Shown one piece after another: positions 1 through 7,609 of a DNA stretch of 40,491 nucleotides. The notes under the pieces were generated by a model that did no database searches, was not told the origin of the DNA, and saw only the letters and a program-made list of their open reading frames with translations. A program made the translations under genes and the position numbers. The stretch lies in assembly GCF_002954775.1 (NCBI RefSeq), contig NZ_PJME01000070.1, positions 1-40,491 on the forward strand. The letters are read 5' to 3'. Every line of letters starts with the position of its first letter. Within the stretch, counting starts at the first letter, position 1. Source of the stretch: Streptomyces geranii (GTDB lineage Bacteria; Actinomycetota; Actinomycetes; Streptomycetales; Streptomycetaceae).

Positions 1-514
1 GGCGTCCGCCGGGCGGCGGTGCGGCGGGCATGGGGGGCGGCGCCGCGGCGGGCGGGTAGCCGTAGCCGCCGCCGGGCCGGCCCGCGGGCGGCGGGGCGGG
101 TGCGGCGGCGCCGGGGCGGCCGGGTGCCTGCTGGTTGGTGGAGGAGGCGAGCGTACGGCTGCGGACCCGGTACAGACCGGTGTCCAGGTCGTCGGCCTTC
201 TCCAGGTGCACCTTGATGTCGCCCATGAAGGTGTAGCGCTGCTGCTTGGCGTAGTCCCGCACCATCCCGGCGAGTTCGTCGCCGAGCTGCCCGGAGTAGG
301 GGCTGAGGCGGTCGTAGTCCGGTGTGCTCAGTTCCACGATGAAGTCGTTGGGCACGACGGTCCGGTCGCGGTTCCAGATGGTCGCGTTGTTGTCGCACTC
401 GCGCTGCAGTGCGCCCGCGATCTCCACGGGCTGGACCTCGGACTTGAACACTTTGGCGAAGGTGCCGTTGACCAGACCTTCGAGACGCTGCTCGAACTTC
501 TTCAGGACTCCCAT
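1..514 (-). CDS. fhaA: FhaA-type DUF3662/FHA domain protein, 5' part only
   Basis: Minus-strand reading frame from an ATG at 514, preceded by an AGGAGGAGGTG Shine-Dalgarno sequence. It runs off the left edge, so only about 171 residues are visible. The opening MGVLKKFEQRLEGLVNGTFA and the following segment (QPVEIAGALQRECD, VPNDFIVELS, DYAKQQRYTFMGDIKVHLE) are characteristic of the DUF3662 domain of FhaA proteins. A Gly/Pro/Ala-rich linker begins near residue 140. The C-terminal FHA phosphothreonine-binding domain expected for the family lies outside the window and is inferred. Actinobacterial FhaA works with PknB-type kinases and penicillin-binding proteins in control of envelope growth, usually in a cluster with fhaB, a PP2C phosphatase, ftsW/rodA and pbpA. 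That cluster would continue to the left. Confidence 0.93.
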   Translation of the reverse strand, partial: MGVLKKFEQRLEGLVNGTFAKVFKSEVQPVEIAGALQRECDNNATIWNRDRTVVPNDFIVELSTPDYDRLSPYSGQLGDELAGMVRDYAKQQRYTFMGDIKVHLEKADDLDTGLYRVRSRTLASSTNQQAPGRPGAAAPAPPPAGRPGGGYGYPPAAAPPPMPAAPPPGGR

Positions 515-1023
515 GGGGCACCTCCTCCTGGTTGCTGCTCTGTCTGAGCCGTGCGTACTGCTGTGCGGGCCGCGCCTGTCGTACTTGGTACTGCTTACTG
601 ATCGTATCCACGCGCCGGGAATTCGGCTGGTTCCCCCTGTCGGGCCGGCCGACGGGTGTCGACGCCTGACGAAGTTCCCCGAGAAGCCCCCCTTTGAACT
701 CCTCCGCGCTCCTCCGCGCTCCTGCGAACCCCATCGGGCCCGTACCCAGATCGTAGAGGCGGCGCCAAACCAGTGTCCCGCACCCGACTGTGCACCTTGC
801 CCGCCTCCTGAGGAGATGGGCTGGACCGGTACGAGGTTGATACGTGAACCGGCACGGGTTGATACGTAGTGGCGGCCGGTCCGGCTCGGTCGGGTTGATC
901 AGGGGCCGGGGTGATCAGGGGCGGAGGGAAAGCGATGTGAACCCACCACCTCCAGCGTGCTAATCTTCTCGACGTCGGAAGGCCCCAGCACCGCAGGGAG
1001 CGGGACCCGAGGACACACCCAAT
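515..1023. other. non-coding stretch between fhaA and tRNA-Leu
   Basis: No convincing gene: short frames here lack ribosome-binding sites and recognisable protein sequence. It should hold the fhaA promoter (minus) and the tRNA promoter (plus). Visible structure: an 11-base direct repeat GGTTGATACGT at 835-845 and 857-867, spaced 22 bases (two helical turns), and a second direct repeat TGATCAGGGGC at 896-906 and 912-922, spaced 16 bases. A CTCCTCCGCG-type repeat lies near 700-720. The paired repeats look like binding sites for a regulator, but which one is not known. Confidence 0.6.
937..966 (+). promoter_or_regulatory. probable tRNA-Leu promoter
   Basis: A good -10 hexamer TAATCT at 961-966 with a weak -35 GTGAAC at 937-942 (18-base spacer). 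Transcription would start about 50 bases before the tRNA, a normal length for a processed 5' leader. Assigned by motif and position only. Confidence 0.5.
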
Positions 1024-1107
1024 GCGCGGGTGGCGGAATAGGCAGACGCGCTGGATTCAGGTTCCAGTGCCCGAAAGGGCGTGGGGGTTCAACTCCCCCC
1101 TCGCGCA
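1024..1107 (+). tRNA. tRNA-Leu (anticodon CAG)
   Basis: Complete cloverleaf. The acceptor stem GCGCGGG (1024-1030) pairs with CTCGCGC (1100-1106), followed by discriminator A at 1107. The anticodon arm is CTGGA/TCCAG with loop TTCAGGT, so the anticodon CAG lies at 1058-1060. There is a long class II variable arm (GCCC-GAAA-GGGC), as expected for tRNA-Leu, and a T arm GGGGG-TTCAACT-CCCCC. The 3' CCA is not encoded (ACAA follows), normal for many Streptomyces tRNAs. It decodes CUG, a major leucine codon in this genome. Confidence 0.97.
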
Positions 1108-1113
1108 CAAGTG

Positions 1114-1150
1114 AACGGCCCTCATCGTGAAGACGATGGGGGCCGTTTCT
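1114..1150 (+). terminator. intrinsic terminator of tRNA-Leu
   Basis: A 14-bp stem: AACGGCCCTCATCG at 1114-1127 pairs with 1134-1147 with a single G-U pair. The loop is TGAAGA and a short T-containing tail (TTTCTCGTT) follows. It begins 7 bases after the tRNA. Confidence 0.85.
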
Positions 1151-1220
1151 CGTTGCCCCTCCGCGCTGTGCGGGTGTGAGGTCTCTCTCATATGAGGTGC
1201 GTCCCACACGGGGGCCGAAG

Positions 1221-1295
1221 TTATCCACAGGGTCTGACCTGAATCGTGCTGCGGCTGTACGGTCGTCGCCAGTTGATGTTGACATCTGTGGACGA
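1221..1295. promoter_or_regulatory. two DnaA boxes upstream of the DUF2252 gene
   Basis: TTATCCACA at 1221-1229 (plus) is the classical perfect DnaA box. TGTGGACGA at 1287-1295 is TCGTCCACA on the minus strand, a fair match to the Streptomyces form (consensus TTGTCCACA). They lie between the tRNA terminator and the DUF2252 start codon at 1315. Confidence 0.6.
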
Positions 1296-1314
1296 AGCGG
1301 GGGAGGCGGTCGCG

Positions 1315-2751
1315 ATGACCGAGGGCGTGACGGAACCGGTGCGGAGCCGGGCGCGGGAGCTTCCCCCGGTGCGCGGGTTCGCGCGGTGGCAGGCGGACGG
1401 TTCGCCCAAGGAGGAGGGGAAGGCGCTGCGGCGGCAGGTGCCGCGGGCGGCGCACGCCTCCTTCGACTCCGGTGCGGACGGTTCGCGGCCGGACGCGGAG
1501 GCGGCGGTCCGGGAGTCCAACCTGGGCCGTCTCCCCGAGCTGACGCCGATAAGGGTGGGCAGGATGGCGGCCACGCCGTTCGCCTTCCTGCGCGGTTCGG
1601 CAGGGTTGATGGCGTACGACCTGGCCCGCACGCCGATGACGCGGATCCGCGCGCAGATCTGCGGGGACGCCCACGCGGGCAACTTCGGGCTGTACGGGGA
1701 CGCGCGCGGCGGTCTGGTGATGGACCTGAACGACTTCGACGAGACGGTCCAGGGCCCCTGGGAGTGGGACGTCAAGCGGCTCGCGGCCTCGCTGGTGCTC
1801 GCGGGCCGGGAGGCGGGCGCCGACGAGGACACCTGCCGCAAGGCGGCGCACGGCGCGGTCGGCGCGTACCGCAGGACGATGCGGCTGCTGGCGAGGCTGT
1901 CGGTGCTGGACGCGTGGAACGCCATCGCGGACGAGGAACTCGTCTCCCACACGGACGCCCATGATCTGATCGGCACCCTGGAGCGGGTCTCCGAGAAGGC
2001 GCGGGGCAACACCAGCGGGCGGTTCGCGGCGCGGTCGACGGAGGTCACCGAGGACGGCGGGCGGCGTTTCGTGGCCGCTTTGCCGGTGCTGCGGGAGGTG
2101 CCGGACGCGGAGGCCGCGGCGGTCGCGGCCTCCCTTGAGGAGTACGTGGGCACCCTGTCCGAGGACCGGCTTCCGCTGCTGGCCCGGCACTCGGTGCACG
2201 ACGTGGCGTTCCGGATCGTCGGCACGGGGAGCGTGGGGGCGCGGTCGTACGTCGTGCTGCTGCTCGACCACCGCGGTGAGTCGCTGGTGCTCCAGGTGAA
2301 GGAGGCGCGTCCTTCGGTGCTGGTGCCGCAGCTGGCCGCCGCCGGGTTCGACCCGGTGGAGACCGCGGGCGCGGTGCACGAGGGGCGCCGGGTGGTGCTC
2401 GGGCAGAAGCGCATGCAGGTCGTCAGCGACATCCTGCTGGGCTGGACGACGGTCGACGGACTGCCTTTCCAGGTACGGCAGTTCCGCAACCGCAAGGGCA
2501 GCGTCGACCCGGCTGCGCTCTCCGCCGACCAGATCGACGACTACGGCCGGATGACGGGCGCCCTGCTGGCGCGGGCCCATGCCCACAGCGCGGACCCGCG
2601 GCTGATCTCCGGCTACTGCGGCAAGGGCGACGAGCTGGACGAGGCGGTGGCGGCGTTCGCCGTGGCCTACGCCGACCGCACGGAGGCGGACCACGCGGAC
2701 CTGGTGGCGGCGGTGCGGGCCGGGCGGATCGACGCCGAGATGGGCGTCTGA
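1315..2751 (+). CDS. DUF2252 family protein (kinase-like fold)
   Basis: Encodes 478 residues. The ATG at 1315 was chosen because GGGGGAGGCGG lies just upstream; in-frame ATGs at 1246 and 1276 have no such site. DUF2252 signatures are clear: a GDAHAGNFG motif near residues 116-125 and LNDFDET near 138-144. These resemble the catalytic loop and metal-binding aspartate segment of aminoglycoside-phosphotransferase-like kinases, so a small-molecule kinase activity is plausible but not established for the family. The N-terminal 35 residues are polar and probably disordered. It stands alone between the tRNA and the next gene 115 bases downstream. Two DnaA boxes sit in its upstream region. Confidence 0.88.
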   Translation: MTEGVTEPVRSRARELPPVRGFARWQADGSPKEEGKALRRQVPRAAHASFDSGADGSRPDAEAAVRESNLGRLPELTPIRVGRMAATPFAFLRGSAGLMAYDLARTPMTRIRAQICGDAHAGNFGLYGDARGGLVMDLNDFDETVQGPWEWDVKRLAASLVLAGREAGADEDTCRKAAHGAVGAYRRTMRLLARLSVLDAWNAIADEELVSHTDAHDLIGTLERVSEKARGNTSGRFAARSTEVTEDGGRRFVAALPVLREVPDAEAAAVAASLEEYVGTLSEDRLPLLARHSVHDVAFRIVGTGSVGARSYVVLLLDHRGESLVLQVKEARPSVLVPQLAAAGFDPVETAGAVHEGRRVVLGQKRMQVVSDILLGWTTVDGLPFQVRQFRNRKGSVDPAALSADQIDDYGRMTGALLARAHAHSADPRLISGYCGKGDELDEAVAAFAVAYADRTEADHADLVAAVRAGRIDAEMGV

Positions 2752-2853
2752 CGGGGGCGGGCTCACCGGCTCTGCCGCGGACGGGAGTATGAGGGGTGCG
2801 GGGCCGCCGCGGGGTCTGTTCGGCGGCCCTGGGTGCGCGGGCGAGCCGTGGCC

Positions 2854-2865
2854 TACGCTGGGCGG
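2854..2865 (+). promoter_or_regulatory. -10 element for a leaderless start at GTG 2866
   Basis: TACGCT (2854-2859, TANNNT) ends exactly 6 bases before GTG 2866. This is the geometry expected when the transcript begins at the start codon. No clear -35 is visible. Confidence 0.5.
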
Positions 2866-3774
2866 GTGACGACCCCGGAAGCCGATCAGTCCTCGTCCGT
2901 GCCCGAAGCCGACGGGCCGCGGGAGCCCCTTGACGCGCGGGTACCGTCCGGCGCGGCGGACCGGGCCGGCGGTCCGGCCGAGGGGGTGGCTGCCGAGGCC
3001 CGGCCCGAGGAGCGGCTGGAGCGGGCCGTGCGGGTCGCCGAGCAGGCGCTCATCGAGTACGAGATCGCGGTCGAGACCTTCCGTATCGAGGTCGAGAACT
3101 TCTCCCGGCTGCACCACCAGAAGCTCGGCCCGATGTACACCCGGCTCGACGAGCTGGACGCGAGCATCGCCGAGGCGAAGGCCGCGCGCACCGGCGACCC
3201 CGAGGACCTGCTCGCCGCGCGGGAGGCGCGGGCGCGGGTCATGCCCATGCCCGGGGTCGAGGAGCTGTTCCACGGCTGGATGGACTCGGAGGGGCTCTTC
3301 CCGGAGGCGGTGGCGATGCTCACCGACCAGCCGGTGCGGCCTCCGCAGCGGGTCCGCCCGAGCGACGAGGCCCGCAAGCTCTACCGCGAGCTGGCCCGCA
3401 AGGCCCACCCGGACCTCGCGCAGGACGAGGACGAGCGGGCCCGGCGCGACGAGTTCATCTCCCGGGTCAACGCCGCCTACGCGCGGGGCGACGAGGGGCT
3501 GCTGCGGGAGCTGGCCGAGGAGTGGGCGGCCGGTCCGGCGCCCGCCGAGTGGAAGCCGAGCCGCAGCGAGGAGCTGTACGCCCGTCTCGAATGGCTCGCC
3601 CAGCGCAAGGAGCTGCTCACGCTGGTCGCCAGTGAGCTGGAGGAGGGGGCGATCGGCGCGATGCTGAAGCTCGCCCCCGACGACCCCGACCGGCTGCTGG
3701 AGGAGATCGCCGAGCAGCTGCTCGCCCAGGTCGAGCAGCGGGAGAGGGAACTCGCCGAGTTGCTGGCGCGTTGA
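2866..3774 (+). CDS. J-domain-like (DnaJ-type) cytoplasmic protein
   Basis: 302 residues from GTG 2866; the upstream in-frame GTG at 2833 has no ribosome site, whereas 2866 has a leaderless -10. The N-terminal 45 residues are low-complexity Glu/Pro/Ala. A predicted coiled coil follows (ERAVRVAEQALIEYEIAVE onwards), then a short J-domain-like segment with KLYRELARKAHPDL, the HPD tripeptide near residues 180-182, and EFISRVNAAYARGD. The C-terminal 70 residues are strongly helical and acidic. HPD is the Hsp70-stimulating motif, so a DnaK co-chaperone role is inferred. There is no Gly/Phe region, zinc finger or substrate-binding beta domain, so it is not a canonical DnaJ. The rhodanese gene follows after 18 bases. 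Confidence 0.8.
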   Translation: MTTPEADQSSSVPEADGPREPLDARVPSGAADRAGGPAEGVAAEARPEERLERAVRVAEQALIEYEIAVETFRIEVENFSRLHHQKLGPMYTRLDELDASIAEAKAARTGDPEDLLAAREARARVMPMPGVEELFHGWMDSEGLFPEAVAMLTDQPVRPPQRVRPSDEARKLYRELARKAHPDLAQDEDERARRDEFISRVNAAYARGDEGLLRELAEEWAAGPAPAEWKPSRSEELYARLEWLAQRKELLTLVASELEEGAIGAMLKLAPDDPDRLLEEIAEQLLAQVEQRERELAELLAR

Positions 3775-3792
3775 GCTGGGTATCGTCGGGGC

Positions 3793-4140
3793 ATGAGTTT
3801 CGGATCTGGTGTGCCCACGGTCGAGGTCGCGGACCTCAAGGACGGCGACTTCCTGCTGGACGTCCGTGAGGACGACGAGTGGCAGGCGGGGCACGCCGAG
3901 GGGGCGTTGCACATCCCGATGAGCGAATTCGTCGCCTGCTACGGCGAGTTGACGCAGGCGGCACCGCAGGACGGCCGGGTCAACGTGATCTGCCGCTCCG
4001 GTGGCCGCTCCGCGCAGGTCACCAACTACCTGGTCCAGCAGGGCATCGACGCGGTGAACGTGGCCGGTGGCATGCAGGTGTGGGAGGCGGCGGGCCGTCC
4101 GGTCGTCACGGACGCGGGGGCGGCCGGGTTCGTCGCCTGA
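3793..4140 (+). CDS. single-domain rhodanese (sulfurtransferase-like)
   Basis: 115 residues forming one rhodanese domain. Recognisable parts are DFLLDVREDDEWQAGHAEGALHIP and the active-site loop NVICRSGGRSAQV, with the catalytic cysteine at residue 67 in a CRSGGR loop. It therefore should be an active persulfide-carrying sulfurtransferase of the GlpE/PspE size class; the physiological acceptor is unknown. A -10-like TATCGT at 3781-3786 lies 6 bases before ATG 3793, so the mRNA may be leaderless, although the gene could also be read through from the J-domain-like gene just upstream. It converges on the acyl-CoA dehydrogenase gene. Confidence 0.92.
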   Translation: MSFGSGVPTVEVADLKDGDFLLDVREDDEWQAGHAEGALHIPMSEFVACYGELTQAAPQDGRVNVICRSGGRSAQVTNYLVQQGIDAVNVAGGMQVWEAAGRPVVTDAGAAGFVA

Positions 4141-4162
4141 CGACCGGTGAACCGCCGGCCCG

Positions 4163-4203
4163 GTGAACCGGTGACCTAGTGAACCGGTGACCTGGTAACC
4201 GGG
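4163..4203. repeat. short tandem repeat, 16-base unit
   Basis: The unit GTGAACCGGTGACCT(A/G) occurs at 4163-4178 and 4179-4194, with a partial third copy (GTAACCGGG) to 4203. Each copy contains the palindrome ACCGGT. It occupies nearly the whole gap between two convergent genes, so it may act in transcription termination, but it lacks a T-run. Confidence 0.7.
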
Positions 4204-4210
4204 CGTCGGA

Positions 4211-5338
4211 TCAGCCCAGTTGGTGGGCCGCCAGCAGGTCGCCCAGGGCCTCCTCGTGCGCGGCGGCCGGGCCGAGGGACAGCTCCAGGTACTTGGCCCA
4301 GGCGTGGTAGCGGTGCAGCGGGTAGTCGGTGTCGGCGCCGAAACCGCCGTGCAGGTGCTGCGCGGTCTGCACGACCCTCCGTACCCCCTCCGAGGCCCAG
4401 GTCTTGGCGACGGCGATGTCCCCGGAGACGGGCAGCGCGCCGCCGGCCCCCGTGCTGATCCGCCAGGCCGCCTGCCACAGCGTGACCTCCATCGCGCGCA
4501 GGTCGATGTACCGGTCGGCGGCCTGGACGGCGACGGCCTGGAACGTCGCCAGCGGGTGGCCGAACTGCTCGCGCTTGCCGGTGTAGTCGCTGGTCATGCC
4601 CAGCACCGCCGTGCCCAGCCCGAGGGCCAGCGCGCAGGTGCCGACGGTCAGCAGGTCGCGCAGCCAGGGCCAGGCGCCGTCGAGGACGTACCGGGCGGGC
4701 AGCCGTACGGAGTCCAGGCGCAGTTCGCCGAGCCGTTCACCGGCGGTGGAGGTCTGCTCGGCCAGGGTCAGGCCGTCGTGGACGCGGGGGACCAGGGCGA
4801 GGACGGTGCGGTCGGCGGTGGTGCGGGCGGGTACGAGGACGAGGTCGGCGTTGTGCGCCCAGGGCACGGCCGTCTGTACGCCGTCGAGGACCCAGAGGTC
4901 GCCGTCCCGGGCGGCGGTCACGGCGAGTTCGGCGGGGTCGTGGCCGGTGCGGCCGTGGGCGGCGACGGTGAGCACGAGGTCGCCGGTGCCCGCGCGGGAC
5001 AGCACCTCGGCCCGCAGCTCCGCGCTCCCGTAGGCCTGTACGGCCGCCGCAGCCGCGCTGCTCTCCAGCAGGGGCACCCTGGCCAGCACCTTCGCGGACT
5101 CGCGCAGGACGAGCGACAGGGCGATGGCGTCGAGACCGGCGCCGCCCGACTCCTCGTCGAGCAGCAGGCTCAGCAGGTCGGCGGCGGCTAGCCGCTCCCA
5201 CAGCGCCCGGTCGAAGTCCTCCGCGACGGCACCCGCGACGAGGGACGGACTGGTCACCGAGTCCGGCGCGACCGATCCGAACACGGCCTGGGCCGCCTCG
5301 ACCGCCGCCTGCTGCTCCTCACTGAACCGGAAGTCCAT
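4211..5338 (-). CDS. acyl-CoA dehydrogenase family protein (FadE-like)
   Basis: 375 residues from ATG 5338, which has GAGAGGA upstream; the longer open frame to 5503 has no ribosome site and would cross the operator. The N terminus DFRFSEEQQAAVEAAQAVFG, the middle beta domain and the C-terminal helical domain (REQFGHPLATFQAVAVQAAD, QTAQHLHGGFGADTDYPLHRYHAWAKYLEL) mark the flavoprotein acyl-CoA dehydrogenase superfamily, which introduces an alpha-beta double bond in acyl-CoA. Where many members carry a Y-E-G-T catalytic segment, this one reads YLELSLGPAAAHEEAL. It resembles the small FadE subunits that work as heterodimers in sterol side-chain or other specialised acyl-CoA oxidation. The substrate is unknown. 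A KstR-like operator lies 49 bases upstream. Confidence 0.9.
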   Translation of the reverse strand: MDFRFSEEQQAAVEAAQAVFGSVAPDSVTSPSLVAGAVAEDFDRALWERLAAADLLSLLLDEESGGAGLDAIALSLVLRESAKVLARVPLLESSAAAAAVQAYGSAELRAEVLSRAGTGDLVLTVAAHGRTGHDPAELAVTAARDGDLWVLDGVQTAVPWAHNADLVLVPARTTADRTVLALVPRVHDGLTLAEQTSTAGERLGELRLDSVRLPARYVLDGAWPWLRDLLTVGTCALALGLGTAVLGMTSDYTGKREQFGHPLATFQAVAVQAADRYIDLRAMEVTLWQAAWRISTGAGGALPVSGDIAVAKTWASEGVRRVVQTAQHLHGGFGADTDYPLHRYHAWAKYLELSLGPAAAHEEALGDLLAAHQLG

Positions 5339-5386
5339 GGTGCTGTCCTCTCGGGCGGGGACGGGTGACCTGACGGGGCGCAAAGA

Positions 5387-5400
5387 TAGAACAGGTTCTA
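5387..5400. promoter_or_regulatory. KstR-like TetR-family operator
   Basis: TAGAACAGGTTCTA is an inverted repeat (TAGAAC / GTTCTA, 2-base spacer) and fits the published KstR consensus TNNAACNNGTTNNA at every fixed position. It lies between the acyl-CoA dehydrogenase (start 5338, minus) and the DUF5819 operon (plus). Which TetR-type repressor binds it is not known; no kstR gene is in the window. Confidence 0.65.
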
Positions 5401-5438
5401 GAAGAAGGGAACGGGTGTGGTCGTAGGGTGTCAACGCC

Positions 5439-5447
5439 TGTGGACAA
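5439..5447 (-). promoter_or_regulatory. perfect DnaA box (TTGTCCACA)
   Basis: TGTGGACAA on the plus strand is TTGTCCACA on the minus strand, the Streptomyces DnaA-box consensus. It sits in the divergent promoter region between the acyl-CoA dehydrogenase and the DUF5819 operon. Confidence 0.65.
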
Positions 5448-5543
5448 CTCCCGGAGGGGGGCTGCGCGGGACGGGTGGGTCTGAGTACCGTGCCCGTGCG
5501 CAATGGGACCGAGGTGGGACCGGGGATCGGGAGACGGGGCGGA

Positions 5544-6326
5544 ATGGACGCGTACGAGGCGGGCTCGAACGCCCGGCAGGGACGGGAGGAGCCCGGCGGG
5601 GCCGACGGCCCTCAGCCGCCCCCGCCCGACGGCCCCCCGCCGCCCGGGGAGGTCCCGCAGCCGGAGGGTGCCCCCCGCCCGGTGCTGGCCGACCTGTCCC
5701 TGCCGTACCAGATAGCCGCCGCCCTCGCCGTCGCGGTCGTCGGCGTCGCCGCGTGTGTCCATCTCGGGCTGGTCTTTCTGCATGTCGCGCCCTCGAACAC
5801 GGTCACCAAGGAGCACGCGCGGACGGTCGACGACTGGATCTACCCGGAGTTCGAGCAGAACTGGAAGCTGTTCGCGCCCAACCCGCTCCAGCAGAACATC
5901 GCCGTCGAGGTCCGCGCCGATGTCCGCACCGCCGACGGCGGGGCCCGTACGACCGGCTGGTTCGACCTCTCCGCGCTGGACGGCGCGGCCATCCACGGCA
6001 ATCCCGTGCCGAGCCACACCCAGCAGAACGAGCTGCGCCGGGCCTGGGACTTCTTCGGTTCCTCGCACGACGCCCAGAACCGTCCCTCGGGGCTGCGCGG
6101 GGTCCTCGCCGAGACGTATCTGCGCCGCATCGTCGTCCTGCGCCTCGACCGCCTGGACGCGGCCGGTCCCGGCGGCACGATCGACCGCGTCCAGGTCCGC
6201 TCCCGCAGTACGAACGTCCGACCGCCCGAGTGGAGCCAGGAGCAGGTGCCCGACAAGCCCACGTACCGCGTACTGGCCTGGTGGTCCGTCCCCGACGACG
6301 AGAAGGCCCAGGAGGGCGCCTCGTGA
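5544..6326 (+). CDS. DUF5819 family membrane protein
   Basis: 260 residues from ATG 5544; GTGs at 5475, 5490 and 5496 are possible alternatives and the start is not certain. After a Gly/Pro-rich cytoplasmic N terminus of about 50 residues there is one membrane segment (YQIAAALAVAVVGVAACVHL, about residues 54-80). A soluble domain on the far side follows, with PEFEQNWKLFAPNPLQQNIAVEVRA, the hallmark of DUF5819. The function of the family is unknown. Its TGA overlaps the GTG of the HTTM gene (GTGA), and the two are typically adjacent in actinobacteria, so they probably act as one complex. The operon continues into an RNA methyltransferase. Confidence 0.85.
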   Translation: MDAYEAGSNARQGREEPGGADGPQPPPPDGPPPPGEVPQPEGAPRPVLADLSLPYQIAAALAVAVVGVAACVHLGLVFLHVAPSNTVTKEHARTVDDWIYPEFEQNWKLFAPNPLQQNIAVEVRADVRTADGGARTTGWFDLSALDGAAIHGNPVPSHTQQNELRRAWDFFGSSHDAQNRPSGLRGVLAETYLRRIVVLRLDRLDAAGPGGTIDRVQVRSRSTNVRPPEWSQEQVPDKPTYRVLAWWSVPDDEKAQEGAS

Positions 6327-7609
6327 GCCGCCCCGAGCTGTCGGCGCCCGGGTCGCTCCCGCGCTCGCTCTCCCGGTCCGTGTCCCAGGGCATCGGCCGC
6401 GTCGCCGAGAACGCCCTGGGGCCCTACCAGACCGCGATCGTCCGTATCGGCTTCTCGGCGACCTGGCTGCTGTTCCTGCTGCGCGAGTTCCCGCACCGGG
6501 CGGAGCTGTACGGCCCCGACGGCCCCTGGAGCTGGGATCTCGCCCAGCAGCTCATCTCGGACAACGGCGCCTTCACGGTCCTCATGTGGTCCGACAGCCG
6601 GCTCTGGTTCGAACTGGTCTACGTCCTCGCCGTGCTCGCCAGTGTGCTGCTGCTGCTCGGCTGGCGGACCCGCACGCTGTCCGTGGTGTTCATGGTCGGC
6701 GTGCTCTCGCTGCAGAACCGCAGCATCTTCGTGGGCGACGGCGGCGACAACGTCCTGCACCTGATGTCGATCTACCTGGTGTTCACGCGCTGCGGCCAGG
6801 TGTGGTCCCTGGACGCCCGCCGGGCCCGCGTCGCGGCACGCGCACGCGTGCCGCTCGCCGAGGCCGCCCCCGACCGCGTGGGACCCGCCCTCTGGGCCGT
6901 CCTCGGAGCGGTCCTCCTCGCCGGTACCGCCGTCGGCGGGCTCGACGGCGACCCACTGGTCCCGGTGATCCTCTGGGGCATGTGGCCGGCCCAGGCCGTG
7001 TGGTGGGCCGTGTCGCGCCCGGGGCGCGGTGGCCAGGCACGGACGCTGTTCGACATCGTCGGCAACCTCGTGCACAACGCGGCCCTGTTCGTGATCATGG
7101 CCGAGGCCTGTCTGATCTACGCGACGGCCGGCTGGTACAAGGTCCAGGGCTCGCGCTGGCAGGACGGCACCGCCGTCTACTACCCGCTCCACCTGGACTA
7201 CTTCTCCCCCTGGCCCGGGCTCTCCGACCTGATGTCTTCGAGCGGCACGATGATCATGCTGGTGACGTACGGGACGGTGATCGTGCAGGTCGCCTTCCCG
7301 TTCACGCTCTTCAACCGGCGGGTCAAGAACGTCCTGCTGGCCGTGATGATGACCGAGCACGCCGTGATCGCGGTCGTCCTCGGGCTGCCCTTCTTCTCGC
7401 TCGCGATGATCGCCGCGGACGCCGTGTTCCTGCCGACCTCCTTCCTGCGCCGCCTCGGCGACGGGGCGGCACGCGCGCGTGCGCGTCTTCTCGCCCGGCT
7501 GCGGGGCGGCGGGCGCCAGGCGCCGGAGGAGCCGGCCCCCGGGGCGCCCGACGGGCCCGCTGCCGACGGCGAGACGGCCGAGCCCCCGCACGTAGGCTTC
7601 AAGGCATGA
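6323..7609 (+). CDS. HTTM-domain integral membrane protein (VKGC-like)
   Basis: 428 residues from GTG 6323, which overlaps the DUF5819 stop by 4 bases and has GGAGGGC just upstream. Many hydrophobic helices are visible (for example YVLAVLASVLLLLGW, ALFVIMAEACLIYATAGWYK, VLLAVMMTEHAVIAVVLGLP). The pattern RIGFSATWLLFLLREFPHRAELYG, LWFELVYVLAVLAS, NVLHLMSIYLVFT and GWYKVQGSRWQDGTAVYY matches the HTTM family, distant relatives of vitamin-K-dependent gamma-glutamyl carboxylase. Whether this protein carboxylates anything is unknown. The C-terminal 60 residues are Arg/Pro-rich and cytoplasmic. The last 4 bases overlap the next gene. Confidence 0.9.
   Translation: MSRPELSAPGSLPRSLSRSVSQGIGRVAENALGPYQTAIVRIGFSATWLLFLLREFPHRAELYGPDGPWSWDLAQQLISDNGAFTVLMWSDSRLWFELVYVLAVLASVLLLLGWRTRTLSVVFMVGVLSLQNRSIFVGDGGDNVLHLMSIYLVFTRCGQVWSLDARRARVAARARVPLAEAAPDRVGPALWAVLGAVLLAGTAVGGLDGDPLVPVILWGMWPAQAVWWAVSRPGRGGQARTLFDIVGNLVHNAALFVIMAEACLIYATAGWYKVQGSRWQDGTAVYYPLHLDYFSPWPGLSDLMSSSGTMIMLVTYGTVIVQVAFPFTLFNRRVKNVLLAVMMTEHAVIAVVLGLPFFSLAMIAADAVFLPTSFLRRLGDGAARARARLLARLRGGGRQAPEEPAPGAPDGPAADGETAEPPHVGFKA

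Noticed and set aside
595..855. A small minus-strand hypothetical protein upstream of fhaA
   Set aside because: No ribosome site, no family resemblance, and biased composition.
899..1285. A 128-codon minus-strand open frame containing EGGVEPPRPFGHWNLNPARL
   Set aside because: It is the antisense translation of tRNA-Leu(CAG); this kind of frame is a known annotation artefact. The tRNA cloverleaf is complete.
1057..3912. A 951-codon minus-strand open frame across DUF2252, the J-domain-like gene and the rhodanese
   Set aside because: It also includes antisense tRNA sequence, has no recognisable protein family, and opposes three well-supported genes. It results from high G+C at third positions.
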